Position numbers and translations under genes: made by a program | Shown: positions 1 through 6,123 of the stretch, in pieces | Layout of the letters: every line of letters starts with the position of its first letter | How positions within the stretch are numbered: the stretch's first letter is position 1 | Notes under the pieces: generated by a model | What the model was told of the DNA's origin: nothing | The model's input: the letters and a program-made list of their open reading frames with translations, nothing else | Databases searched by the model: none | DNA from: JAJTFW01 sp031411335 | Lineage (GTDB): Bacteria > Bacteroidota > Bacteroidia > AKYH767-A > OLB10 | Direction: 5' to 3' | DNA length: 6,418 bases | Assembly: GCA_031411335.1 (NCBI GenBank) | Contig: JANOAX010000073.1 | Span: 1-6,418 of the forward strand

Positions 1-2
1 GT

Positions 3-38
3 AAGAAAGTATCGGTTCAGGAAGCATTAAAGCAATAA
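3..38 (+). CDS. C-terminal tail of an upstream gene (possibly an N-acetylmuramoyl-L-alanine amidase)
   Basis: The frame beginning at base 3 is open from the window edge and encodes KKVSVQEALKQ, then three consecutive TAA codons (36-44). The residue composition is that of an ordinary protein tail. A second frame (from base 1, ending at 30) is also open but gives a very basic VRKYRFRKH peptide that looks less protein-like. The amidase identity is inference only: in many Bacteroidota a cell-wall amidase gene precedes this type of MlaD gene. The eleven residues themselves carry no diagnostic motif. If real, the gene ends 83 bases before the MlaD start. Confidence 0.35.
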   Translation, partial: KKVSVQEALKQ

Positions 39-80
39 TAATAAGGAGTTTTAATTATTTATTTTAACTTAGCGACACGA

Positions 81-92
81 GACCGAAAGGTC
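81..92 (+). other. small GC-rich hairpin with GAAA tetraloop in the mlaD leader
   Basis: GACC (81-84) pairs perfectly with GGTC (89-92) around a GAAA loop of the GNRA type, which is unusually stable for its size. A competing pairing, CGAC (73-76) with GTCG (90-93), would enclose it and exclude the small stem. The patch is noticeably more GC-rich than the surrounding leader. No T-tract follows, so it is not a standard intrinsic terminator. It lies 29 bases before the TTG start, in the 5' leader if transcription begins upstream. It could be an mRNA stability or translation element, a remnant of something else, or chance. Confidence 0.3.
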
Positions 93-121
93 GAACTGTA
101 TGAAATAAAAAAAGATTCACA

Positions 122-1081
122 TTGAAAATCACGAGAGAAATTAAGACAGCAATTCTTGTAATTGCCTCTATTTTATTATTTATTTGGGGTTATAGCTTTT
201 TAAAAGGAAGAGATTTACTTACTGATTATAAAATATTCTACGTTCAATACGACAATGTTGAAGGCTTGGTAAATTCAGCACCAGTTACCATCAACGGGCT
301 TACCGTTGGAAAAGTCAGCAAGGTAGAGTTCCTGCCTAATAATTCAGGGAAGATCCGAGTAGAGCTCCAAATCAAAAATGATTTTCCATTTTCAAAAACA
401 AGCGTAGCTTCTATTTATGAGCCAGGATTGATTGGCGGCAAGCAAATAATGATTACTCCCAATCATAAAGACCCAAATCCTGCAGTATCAGGGATGACTT
501 TGATGGGTGATGTCAAACCTGGTCTAACTTCATTAGTTGCGGAGCGATTAACACCGCTTCAGGAAAAAGTAGAAAAAATGGTGGTTTCTGCCGATGCACT
601 TTTGAAAAACGTAAATACTGTTTTGGATGCAAAAACAAAAGCCAATCTGAAAAGTAGCATTGCCAATCTTAATGAAACGCTGGCCGAATTCAAGGTAGCT
701 TCTAAATCAGTAAACGAAATGCTGACTGAAAATAGAGGAAAAATCAAGTCAACTATGGCAAATGTTGATAAGGCTTCAGCGAATTTTGCCAAAATATCCG
801 ATTCAATCTCTAAGGCAAACATTGGCAAAACAGTCAAAAGCTTAGAGAAAACATTAGCCAGCGTTGATAAGATTATGGCAGATGTACAATCGGGAAAAGG
901 AACCTTGGGCAAACTTGCCAAAGACGAAACGATGTATACCAATTTAGCTAAATCATCAAAAGAGTTAGAACTGTTGCTGCAGGATTTACGTTTAAATCCA
1001 ACGCGTTATGTGAACGTGTCTCTTTTTGGGAAGAAAAACAAACCTTATAAGGCACCGGTAAACGATACCATTAAAAAGTAA
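122..1081 (+). CDS. MlaD family protein (MCE domain), orphan copy
   Basis: This is an inner-membrane-anchored, periplasmic substrate-binding subunit of the MlaD/Mce family, whose members form hexameric rings that bind and pass phospholipids or other lipids across the envelope. Residues 7-27 are one N-terminal membrane segment followed by a short basic stretch. Residues 36-113 are the MCE domain, with the family-typical EGLVNSAPVTINGLTVGKV stretch and a PGLIGGKQI loop at 101-109. Residues 136-290 are a long helical, coiled-coil-like region, with a glycine motif GKGTLGKLAKDE at 258-269 and a conserved-looking tail LNPTRYVNVSLFGKK at 291-305. The start is TTG at 122: TGA at 101-103 closes the frame upstream, and MKITREIKTAILVI matches the N-terminus I expect for this subfamily. 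No permease or ATPase adjoins it; instead Fe-S protein genes follow after 9 bases. The family assignment is firm. The transported lipid and the cognate permease are unknown. Confidence 0.92.
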   Translation: MKITREIKTAILVIASILLFIWGYSFLKGRDLLTDYKIFYVQYDNVEGLVNSAPVTINGLTVGKVSKVEFLPNNSGKIRVELQIKNDFPFSKTSVASIYEPGLIGGKQIMITPNHKDPNPAVSGMTLMGDVKPGLTSLVAERLTPLQEKVEKMVVSADALLKNVNTVLDAKTKANLKSSIANLNETLAEFKVASKSVNEMLTENRGKIKSTMANVDKASANFAKISDSISKANIGKTVKSLEKTLASVDKIMADVQSGKGTLGKLAKDETMYTNLAKSSKELELLLQDLRLNPTRYVNVSLFGKKNKPYKAPVNDTIKK

Positions 1082-1090
1082 GACGAAGAC

Positions 1091-2383
1091 ATGATGTATA
1101 TCGACAACATACTTTTTGCAATCATACTTATTTTGGGAATTGGTTTTTTTACTAAAAACGTAATAAAGCTAAAACGCAATATCAATTTGGGCCGTGATGT
1201 TAACCGTTATGACAATCCATCAGCACGCTGGGCAAATATGGCGATGATTGCTTTAGGACAATCCAAAATGGTAAAAAGACCTGTTGCAGGATTTCTTCAT
1301 ATTATTGTATACGCAGGTTTTATCATCATCAATTTAGAAGTTCTTGAGATTATTATTGATGGACTTTTTGGAACACATCGAGTATTTTCAGGTCTTGGCG
1401 GATTTTATGGTTTCCTGATAGGTTCTTTTGAAATACTGGCAATTTTGGTTTTAGTGGCAGTAATTGTTTTTTGGATTAGAAGAAATATTATCCGACTGAA
1501 ACGTTTTGCAAGTTCCGATTTGAAAGGTACGCCTAAACGTGATGCCGATACGATTTTGTATTTCGAAATGGTTTTGATGTCATTGTTCCTGATTATGAAC
1601 GCGACCGATTTGAGTTTTCAGGGAATGCATTCCGGAAACATCATTTCACAATACATAAACCCTTGGTTTACTTCATTAGATATCGCTCAGGTGGAAGCCA
1701 TTGAAATGATTGCCTGGTGGCTGCACATCACCGGAATTTTAGTATTCCTGAATTATCTATACTATTCAAAACACTTGCATATTCTTTTGGCTTTTCCAAA
1801 TACTTATTTTGCCGATTTGAATCCGAAAGGACAATTCGATAATCTGGAAAGTGTTACCAATGAAGTAAAATTGATGATGGATCCTGCAGCTGTTCCTCCT
1901 CCTGCCGATCCGAATGCCTTGCCGCAACGTTTTGGTGCTAAGGATGTAAAAGATTTGAATTGGAAACAACTGATGGATGCTTACTCTTGCACTGAATGTG
2001 GGAGATGTACTTCTGTTTGTCCTGCAAATATTACAGGCAAATTGTTGTCACCACGTAAAATCATGATGGACACTCGCGATCGATTGGAAGAAGTTGGAAA
2101 AAACTTGGATCAAAAAGGTGCTGATTATGATGATGGAAAATCACTTATCAACGATTATATTAAGGAAGAAGAAATTTGGGCTTGTACTTCTTGTAACGCT
2201 TGTGTTGAAGCTTGTCCAATATTAATTGATCCGTTGAGTATCATCATGGATCTTCGTCGATTTAAGGTGATGGAAGAAAGTGCAGCTCCCGCAGAGTTGA
2301 ACGGGATGTTTACTAAGATGGAAAATAATGGCGCACCGTGGCAGTTCTCTCCTGCAGATCGTATGAACTGGACCGAAAATTAA
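1091..2383 (+). CDS. membrane-bound 4Fe-4S dicluster protein (HdrC/NarI-like electron carrier)
   Basis: This is a predicted inner-membrane electron-transfer protein. The N-terminal half has about five hydrophobic segments (roughly residues 5-22, 66-89, 104-129, 155-175 and 205-225). Histidines in or near them (H70, H212, H228, H230) could ligate heme b, as in NarI-type cytochromes; this is inference. The C-terminal half has two CxxCxxCxxxCP motifs, C300/303/306/310 and C365/368/371/375, each expected to bind a [4Fe-4S] cluster on the cytoplasmic side. The layout resembles fused HdrE-HdrC proteins annotated as heterodisulfide-reductase-related (Fe-S)-binding proteins. ATG 1091 is followed at once by a second ATG at 1094, and either could be used. 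The gene begins 9 bases after the MlaD stop and is followed by its probable soluble partner 19 bases downstream. The electron donor and acceptor are not evident. True heterodisulfide reductase activity should not be assumed in this kind of organism. Confidence 0.88.
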   Translation: MMYIDNILFAIILILGIGFFTKNVIKLKRNINLGRDVNRYDNPSARWANMAMIALGQSKMVKRPVAGFLHIIVYAGFIIINLEVLEIIIDGLFGTHRVFSGLGGFYGFLIGSFEILAILVLVAVIVFWIRRNIIRLKRFASSDLKGTPKRDADTILYFEMVLMSLFLIMNATDLSFQGMHSGNIISQYINPWFTSLDIAQVEAIEMIAWWLHITGILVFLNYLYYSKHLHILLAFPNTYFADLNPKGQFDNLESVTNEVKLMMDPAAVPPPADPNALPQRFGAKDVKDLNWKQLMDAYSCTECGRCTSVCPANITGKLLSPRKIMMDTRDRLEEVGKNLDQKGADYDDGKSLINDYIKEEEIWACTSCNACVEACPILIDPLSIIMDLRRFKVMEESAAPAELNGMFTKMENNGAPWQFSPADRMNWTEN

Positions 2384-2402
2384 TGGACAAGAAAACAATC
2401 GG

Positions 2403-3197
2403 ATGATTATGGAAGATTTCAAAGTGAATACAATGGCCGATATGATGTCCAGAGGAGAGAAACCCGAGATTCTTTTCTGGGTAGGATGTGCAGGAAGTTT
2501 TGATGATCGCGCTAAAAAAGTAACCAAAGCATTAGCTAAAATTTTACATCACGCCGGATTAAAATTCGCCGTGTTAGGAACTGAAGAAAGTTGCACCGGC
2601 GATCCTGCCAAACGTGCTGGAAATGAATTTTTATTTCAAATGTCGGCCATGAATAATATTATGGTGCTTAACGGTTACGAAGTAACGAAAATAGTAACTG
2701 GTTGTCCGCATTGCTTTAATACACTCAAAAATGAATACCCAGAACTAGGTGGAAACTATGAAGTCGTTCATCATAGTCAACTTTTGCAAGAGTTGATGGA
2801 CGCTGGAAAAATTACTGTCCAAGGCGGTGCTTACAAAGGAAAGAAAATCACTTTTCATGATCCTTGTTATTTGGGAAGAGCGAATAATGTATATGAGGCA
2901 CCTCGACAAGTCATCATGCGATTAGATAGTTTAATGACCGAAATGAAGCGAAGCAGAGCTAACGGATTGTGTTGTGGTGCTGGTGGAGCGCAAATGTTTA
3001 AAGAACCTGAGAATGGAAAAAAGGACATCAACATGGAAAGAGCCGAAGAAGCCTTAGCCTCTTCGCCGGATGCTATTGCCGTGGCTTGTCCGTTTTGTAT
3101 GACCATGATGAGTGATGGTGTAAAATTGAATGAAAAGGAAGATTCAGTAAAAGTGAAAGACATTGCTGAGATGATTGCTGAAGCGATGGATTTGTAA
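2403..3197 (+). CDS. CCG-domain (Fe-S)-binding protein (HdrB/LutA/GlpC-like)
   Basis: This is a soluble cysteine-rich protein with two tandem CCG-type domains, the arrangement found in HdrB, LutA, GlpC and GlcF, where it binds Fe-S clusters and accepts or donates electrons. The second domain is canonical: C155 in HDPCYLGR, C190-C191-G192 in GLCCGAGG, and C229xxC232 in CPFC. The first domain has C29, then C64 in EESCTGDPAKRAGNE where CCG is replaced by CTG, then C101xxC104 in GCPHC. There is no membrane segment or signal peptide, so it should act in the cytoplasm bound to the preceding membrane Fe-S protein. The start could be ATG 2403 or ATG 2409 (MEDFKV); the latter would remove only two residues. 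At 264 residues it has the usual length for stand-alone proteins of this type. No dehydrogenase or HdrA-like flavoprotein lies nearby, so the substrate is unknown. Confidence 0.88.
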   Translation: MIMEDFKVNTMADMMSRGEKPEILFWVGCAGSFDDRAKKVTKALAKILHHAGLKFAVLGTEESCTGDPAKRAGNEFLFQMSAMNNIMVLNGYEVTKIVTGCPHCFNTLKNEYPELGGNYEVVHHSQLLQELMDAGKITVQGGAYKGKKITFHDPCYLGRANNVYEAPRQVIMRLDSLMTEMKRSRANGLCCGAGGAQMFKEPENGKKDINMERAEEALASSPDAIAVACPFCMTMMSDGVKLNEKEDSVKVKDIAEMIAEAMDL

Positions 3198-3503
3198 AAC
3201 TACTTTTAGAAATTATTAAAATTTGATTATTTCTATATAAATTAATCTTTCTCTAGAATAGAAAACAACTTTTACCTTTTCTTGTTTTATAGAAAGAATG
3301 TTGGATTCTAATTGTAGAGTAATTAACATATTTTACTTCTGTATCATCTAACGACCAATACATTAGCTATAATTATCCAACCTTAAAATGCATTAAATTA
3401 ACAGGTTATCTCCAATTTGAAGAGCAATATTAAATCATGATAATGGATGGATGAATCTTGATTTTCATCTCGTATTTTCAAAAAATGATTGATTACATTC
3501 AAT
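3198..3503. other. AT-rich intergenic region without a recognisable gene
   Basis: About 300 very AT-rich bases separate the Fe-S gene pair from the mlaEFD-type operon. All frames on both strands are broken by frequent stops, and only peptides of about a dozen codons could be formed, without family features. I see no tRNA-like or rRNA-like pattern, CRISPR repeat or insertion-sequence end. Visible items are a weak hairpin at 3209-3233, an 8-base inverted repeat TTTCTATA/TATAGAAA (3230-3237 and 3288-3295) that is probably chance in such DNA, and a small ATGGATGGATGA run near 3442-3454. The region most likely carries the end of one transcription unit and the upstream promoter region of the next. 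Confidence 0.7.
3209..3233 (+). terminator. weak AT-rich hairpin after the Fe-S genes, possible terminator
   Basis: GAAAT (3209-3213) pairs with ATTTC (3229-3233). After one T-T mismatch the pairing continues imperfectly through AT/AT, a T-G wobble and AA/TT to a three-base loop. It starts 11 bases after the stop of the CCG-domain gene, where a terminator would be expected. The stem is nearly all A-T and no clean T-run follows, so it falls short of a classical Rho-independent terminator. Such a hairpin can also arise by chance in this AT-rich stretch. Confidence 0.2.
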
Positions 3504-3511
3504 TACCTTTG
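3504..3511 (+). promoter_or_regulatory. Bacteroidota-type -7 promoter element (TACCTTTG) for the mlaEFD-type operon
   Basis: TACCTTTG matches the Bacteroidota -7 consensus TAnnTTTG at every fixed position. Transcription would begin a few bases downstream, around 3517-3520, giving a leader of about 15 bases before ATG 3534. No clear TTG-type -33 box sits at the expected distance. The TTTG lies within a small dyad, CTTTG-CCC-CAAAG (3507-3519), which might bind a repressor or be chance. The element follows about 300 bases of non-coding DNA and precedes three nearly touching genes, which fits an operon promoter. It also falls inside the upstream in-frame extension of the permease frame and so argues against that extension. 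Confidence 0.6.
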
Positions 3512-3533
3512 CCCCAAAGCCGTCTACCCTATT

Positions 3534-4310
3534 ATGCCAAAAAAATCCGTTCAAGCCTTTAAAGATGTTTTATTAGAGGTGGGTGGTATTTCAGATTTTA
3601 CAATTCGTTTTTTTAAAGAAGGTTTTAAGCCCCGATACGAATGGACAGAATTTGGTCGCCAATGTTTCATTATCGGCTATAAAACGTTGCCTCTCGTCGG
3701 TGTTACCGCTTTTATTATGGGATTGGTACTTACGGTACAAAGTCGACCTACTTTGGAAGAATTTGGTGCCGAATCGTATCTGCCTGCTATGGTTGCATTG
3801 TCGGTTATCCGTGAAATTGGTCCCGTGATTACTGCACTTATTTGTGCTGGTAAGATTGGGTCGAGCATCGGTGCAGAATTGGGTTCCATGAAAGTGACTG
3901 AGCAAATTGACGCTATGGAAGTGAGTGGAACCAATCCATTTAAATATTTAGTGGTTACTCGTGTAGCTGCATGTACGTTGATGCTCCCTTTATTAGTCAT
4001 CATTGCCGACTTAATTTCTCTTTATGCAGCCTATATTGGTGTGAATATAAAGGATGTGGTGAGCATCGATTTATTCTTCAGTCAGGTTTTTAATTCTCTG
4101 GTTTTTGGAGATGTGCTTCCTGCACTCATTAAAACATATTTCTTCGGATTCGCAATTGGTATCATTGGTTGTTATAAAGGATACAATTCAATGAAAGGAA
4201 CGGAAGGGGTTGGAATAGCGGCTAACTCGGCGGTAGTCGTTTCTTCATTGGTAGTATTTATTCTCGACTTAATTGCGGTGCAAATCGCAGAAATAATGGG
4301 ACTCACGTAA
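3534..4310 (+). CDS. MlaE family ABC transporter permease
   Basis: This is the integral-membrane subunit of an Mce/Mla lipid transporter. It couples ATP hydrolysis by the MlaF-type protein to lipid movement through the MCE ring. With the ATG 3534 start it is 258 residues with about five hydrophobic segments (roughly 45-68, 81-105, 138-168, 192-213 and 230-253). The family hallmark lies at about 93-132: REIGPVITALICAGKIGSS, then GAELGSMKVTEQIDAMEVSG, the latter containing the coupling-helix region that contacts the ATPase. A second conserved stretch, GTEGVGIAANSAVVVSS, sits near the C-terminus. The frame is open to a TTG at 3489, adding 15 residues, but a TAnnTTTG promoter element lies inside that extension and transcription would start after it, so ATG 3534 is preferred. 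The stop is one base before the ATPase start, implying one operon and probable translational coupling. Family assignment is firm; the substrate is unknown. Confidence 0.92.
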   Translation: MPKKSVQAFKDVLLEVGGISDFTIRFFKEGFKPRYEWTEFGRQCFIIGYKTLPLVGVTAFIMGLVLTVQSRPTLEEFGAESYLPAMVALSVIREIGPVITALICAGKIGSSIGAELGSMKVTEQIDAMEVSGTNPFKYLVVTRVAACTLMLPLLVIIADLISLYAAYIGVNIKDVVSIDLFFSQVFNSLVFGDVLPALIKTYFFGFAIGIIGCYKGYNSMKGTEGVGIAANSAVVVSSLVVFILDLIAVQIAEIMGLT

Positions 4311-4311
4311 T

Positions 4312-5088
4312 ATGGAAACAAACGTGATTCATCAACTTCCGAAACCAGTCGATCCCAAAGCAGATGCTGTGGTTGAGATAAAAGATTTATATAAATCTTT
4401 TGGCTCGAATCACGTGCTACGTGGATTTAATTTGAATTTAAAAAAAGGCGAAAACTTAGTCGTGCTTGGAAAGTCGGGTTCTGGGAAATCCGTTTTGATT
4501 AAATGTATGGTTGGATTATTAACTCCCGATAAAGGAATTGTAGAAGTATTTGGAAAAAATATTCCTAAGTTAGATCGCGATGAATTGGATCATATAAGAG
4601 TGAAAATCGGATTCCTTTTCCAAAGTTCAGCACTCTATGATTCCATGACCGTTCGTGAAAATTTGGAATTTCCGCTTCGTCGACATTGGATCAGTAAAAC
4701 GCGTGAGGAGGTTGATGAATTAGTATTAGAAGCATTGGACAACGTAGGTCTAAAAGACGCCATCGATTTAATGCCTTCTGAACTTTCGGGTGGTATGAGA
4801 AAGCGAATTGGTTTAGCAAGAACGTTAATTCTCAAACCTGATATTATTCTTTACGATGAACCTACCACTGGATTAGATCCCATCACCAGTAGAGAAATAA
4901 GTAATTTAATTGTCGATATTCAACATAAGTATAATACGTCTTCCATCATCATTACTCATGATATGGCCTGTGCTAAAATCGTTTCCAATCGTGTCATGAT
5001 TTTGGTGAATGGTATTAAATTTACCGAAGGTACTTACGATGAATTGAACAACTCAATAGACCCTCAAATCAAACCTTTCTTTGAATAA
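4312..5088 (+). CDS. MlaF family ABC transporter ATP-binding protein
   Basis: This is the cytoplasmic nucleotide-binding subunit that powers the Mce/Mla lipid transporter together with the MlaE-type permease. All ABC ATPase motifs are intact: Walker A GKSGSGKS at 53-60, Q-loop Q104 in FLFQSSALYDSMTV, signature LSGGMRKRIGLAR at 158-170, Walker B IILYDE at 178-183 with catalytic E183, D-loop GLDP at 187-190, and H-loop H216 in ITHD. The LSGGMRKR form of the signature and the FQSSALYDSMTVREN segment are typical of MlaF/Mkl-type ATPases and less so of other ABC importers. The first 20 or so residues form a polar extension before the ATPase fold. At 258 residues the length is normal for the family. 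ATG 4312 follows the permease stop by one base, and the MCE-protein gene follows after two bases, so the three are surely co-transcribed. No MlaB-like STAS-domain gene is nearby. Confidence 0.95.
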   Translation: METNVIHQLPKPVDPKADAVVEIKDLYKSFGSNHVLRGFNLNLKKGENLVVLGKSGSGKSVLIKCMVGLLTPDKGIVEVFGKNIPKLDRDELDHIRVKIGFLFQSSALYDSMTVRENLEFPLRRHWISKTREEVDELVLEALDNVGLKDAIDLMPSELSGGMRKRIGLARTLILKPDIILYDEPTTGLDPITSREISNLIVDIQHKYNTSSIIITHDMACAKIVSNRVMILVNGIKFTEGTYDELNNSIDPQIKPFFE

Positions 5089-5090
5089 AA

Positions 5091-6062
5091 ATGGAAAAAG
5101 CTGCAAATAAAGTCAAACTTGGAATCTTTGTATTGACGGGAACAATTCTTCTAATTGTTTCTTTATATCTCATCGGTTCTAAGCAAAATATCTTCAATAA
5201 AACGTTATCAATATACGTTCGATTTAATAATGTGAATGGATTAATTGCGGGTAATAATGTTCGATTTGCAGGTATAACCATCGGTACCATTAATGAAGTC
5301 ACTATTGAAAGTGATACTGCAGTATTGGTGGAGATGGTCATTCGTGAAGATGCGATGCGCTACATTCGTAAAAAGTCAATTGCTGAAATTGGTTCTGATG
5401 GGTTGATGGGAAATAAGTTGATCAATGTTTCCACTTTAGATGCTAACTCCGCTTTTGTAGTTGAGAATGATACGATATCAAGTCAGGGTTCAGTAGCCAC
5501 TGATGAAATGATGCGTACATTAAATACAACGAACAACAACGTATTAGATATTACCCACGATTTAAAAACAATCACCAAACGTATTACAGAAAGCAAGCCC
5601 CTTTGGGATTTATTATCGGATTCTGTTCCTTATGCGAATTTTCGTCGCACCTTGCTGAGTATTGAAAATGCATCACATTCCGCTGTGAACATGACCAAAG
5701 ATGCAGAAGCATTATTAGATGAGATTAAAAAAGGCCAAGGGATGGCAGGTAAAATTCTTGCTGATGATTCAGTTGCAAAAAACTTTGAAATGACTGTGGA
5801 GAATTTAAAAGCAGCAACGGATACCGCAAAACTCGCATTACATCACATGCATGAGTTTATGGAAGACTTAAACATCACCCCAGGACCATTGGGAGTTTTA
5901 GCACGTGATACTGCGATGGCATTGGACATGAAAGCAATTTTTGCGAATTTGAATTTAAGTACACAACTTTTAAATGAAAATTTAAAGGCCATGCAGAGCA
6001 ATTTTTTATTTAAGAGATACTTTAAAAACAAGGCTAAAGAAGAAAAAAAGGCACAACCATAA
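5091..6062 (+). CDS. MlaD family protein (MCE domain), transporter-linked copy
   Basis: This is the periplasmic MCE-ring subunit of the transporter encoded by this operon. It is anchored by one N-terminal membrane helix (about residues 9-28). The MCE domain spans about 37-115, with NNVNGLIAGNNVRFAGITIG at 47-66 and the SDGLMGNKL loop at 102-110. A long helical region (about 140-305) follows, which in this family can form a tube or barrel extending from the ring. It contains a glycine motif, GQGMAGKILADD at 215-226, and a looser copy, GPLGVLARDTA at 265-275. The C-terminus is basic and includes NFLFKRYFKNK (304-314). It differs from the MlaD protein at 122-1081 in most residues while keeping the same architecture, so the two are separate subfamilies and not a recent duplication. 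ATG 5091 follows the ATPase stop by two bases and is preceded by an A-run, as is common in Bacteroidota. It is probably the last gene of the operon, since 79 bases precede the next start. Confidence 0.93.
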   Translation: MEKAANKVKLGIFVLTGTILLIVSLYLIGSKQNIFNKTLSIYVRFNNVNGLIAGNNVRFAGITIGTINEVTIESDTAVLVEMVIREDAMRYIRKKSIAEIGSDGLMGNKLINVSTLDANSAFVVENDTISSQGSVATDEMMRTLNTTNNNVLDITHDLKTITKRITESKPLWDLLSDSVPYANFRRTLLSIENASHSAVNMTKDAEALLDEIKKGQGMAGKILADDSVAKNFEMTVENLKAATDTAKLALHHMHEFMEDLNITPGPLGVLARDTAMALDMKAIFANLNLSTQLLNENLKAMQSNFLFKRYFKNKAKEEKKAQP

Positions 6063-6070
6063 TTAACAAA

Positions 6071-6119
6071 ACTGATATTTCTCATTTTTTTTGGTTGCAA
6101 AAGTCACCAACATATCAGT
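6071..6119. repeat. inverted repeat ACTGATAT/ATATCAGT in the mlaD-regulator gap
   Basis: ACTGATAT (6071-6078) and ATATCAGT (6112-6119) are perfect 8-base inverted repeats separated by 33 bases. Inside lies a second pairing, TTGGT (6091-6095) with ACCAA (6106-6110). Together they could form a hairpin with one large bulge in the RNA after the MCE gene, or two operator half-sites. No T-run follows the structure on the + strand, so a classical terminator is not supported. An 8-base match in an AT-rich gap could also be chance. Confidence 0.35.
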
Positions 6120-6123
6120 GGTT

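Noticed and set aside
43..48. AAGGAG, a Shine-Dalgarno-like sequence after the upstream stops
   Set aside because: No start codon lies at a suitable distance downstream, and Bacteroidota rely little on such sequences. It is probably coincidental.
65..72. TAACTTAG as a possible TAnnTTTG promoter for the first MlaD gene
   Set aside because: It has one mismatch in the key TTTG part and no -33 partner is evident. The gene may instead be co-transcribed with the upstream gene.
559..942. 127-residue open frame on the - strand opposite the first MlaD gene
   Set aside because: It lies wholly inside the confident MCE-protein gene, has no recognisable family features, and its composition reflects the reverse complement of the lysine/serine-rich coiled-coil codons.
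3230..3295. 8-base inverted repeat TTTCTATA/TATAGAAA with a 50-base spacer
   Set aside because: Such A/T-only matches are expected by chance in this AT-rich gap, and the arms are too far apart for a convincing hairpin or operator.
3485..3562. Short 25-codon frame starting at ATG 3485 across the permease start (MIDYIQLPLP...)
   Set aside because: It overlaps the promoter element at 3504-3511 and the permease start, and has no recognisable features. Transcription is expected to begin after its start codon.
3591..4003. Two overlapping - strand frames and a + strand frame inside the permease gene
   Set aside because: They are shadows of the MlaE-type gene, show no domain features and have no independent promoter or conserved motif.
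122..6062. The two MlaD genes as a recent tandem duplication
   Set aside because: They share only the family architecture and short motifs. MCE-domain sequences, tails and gene neighbours differ, which indicates two old subfamilies.
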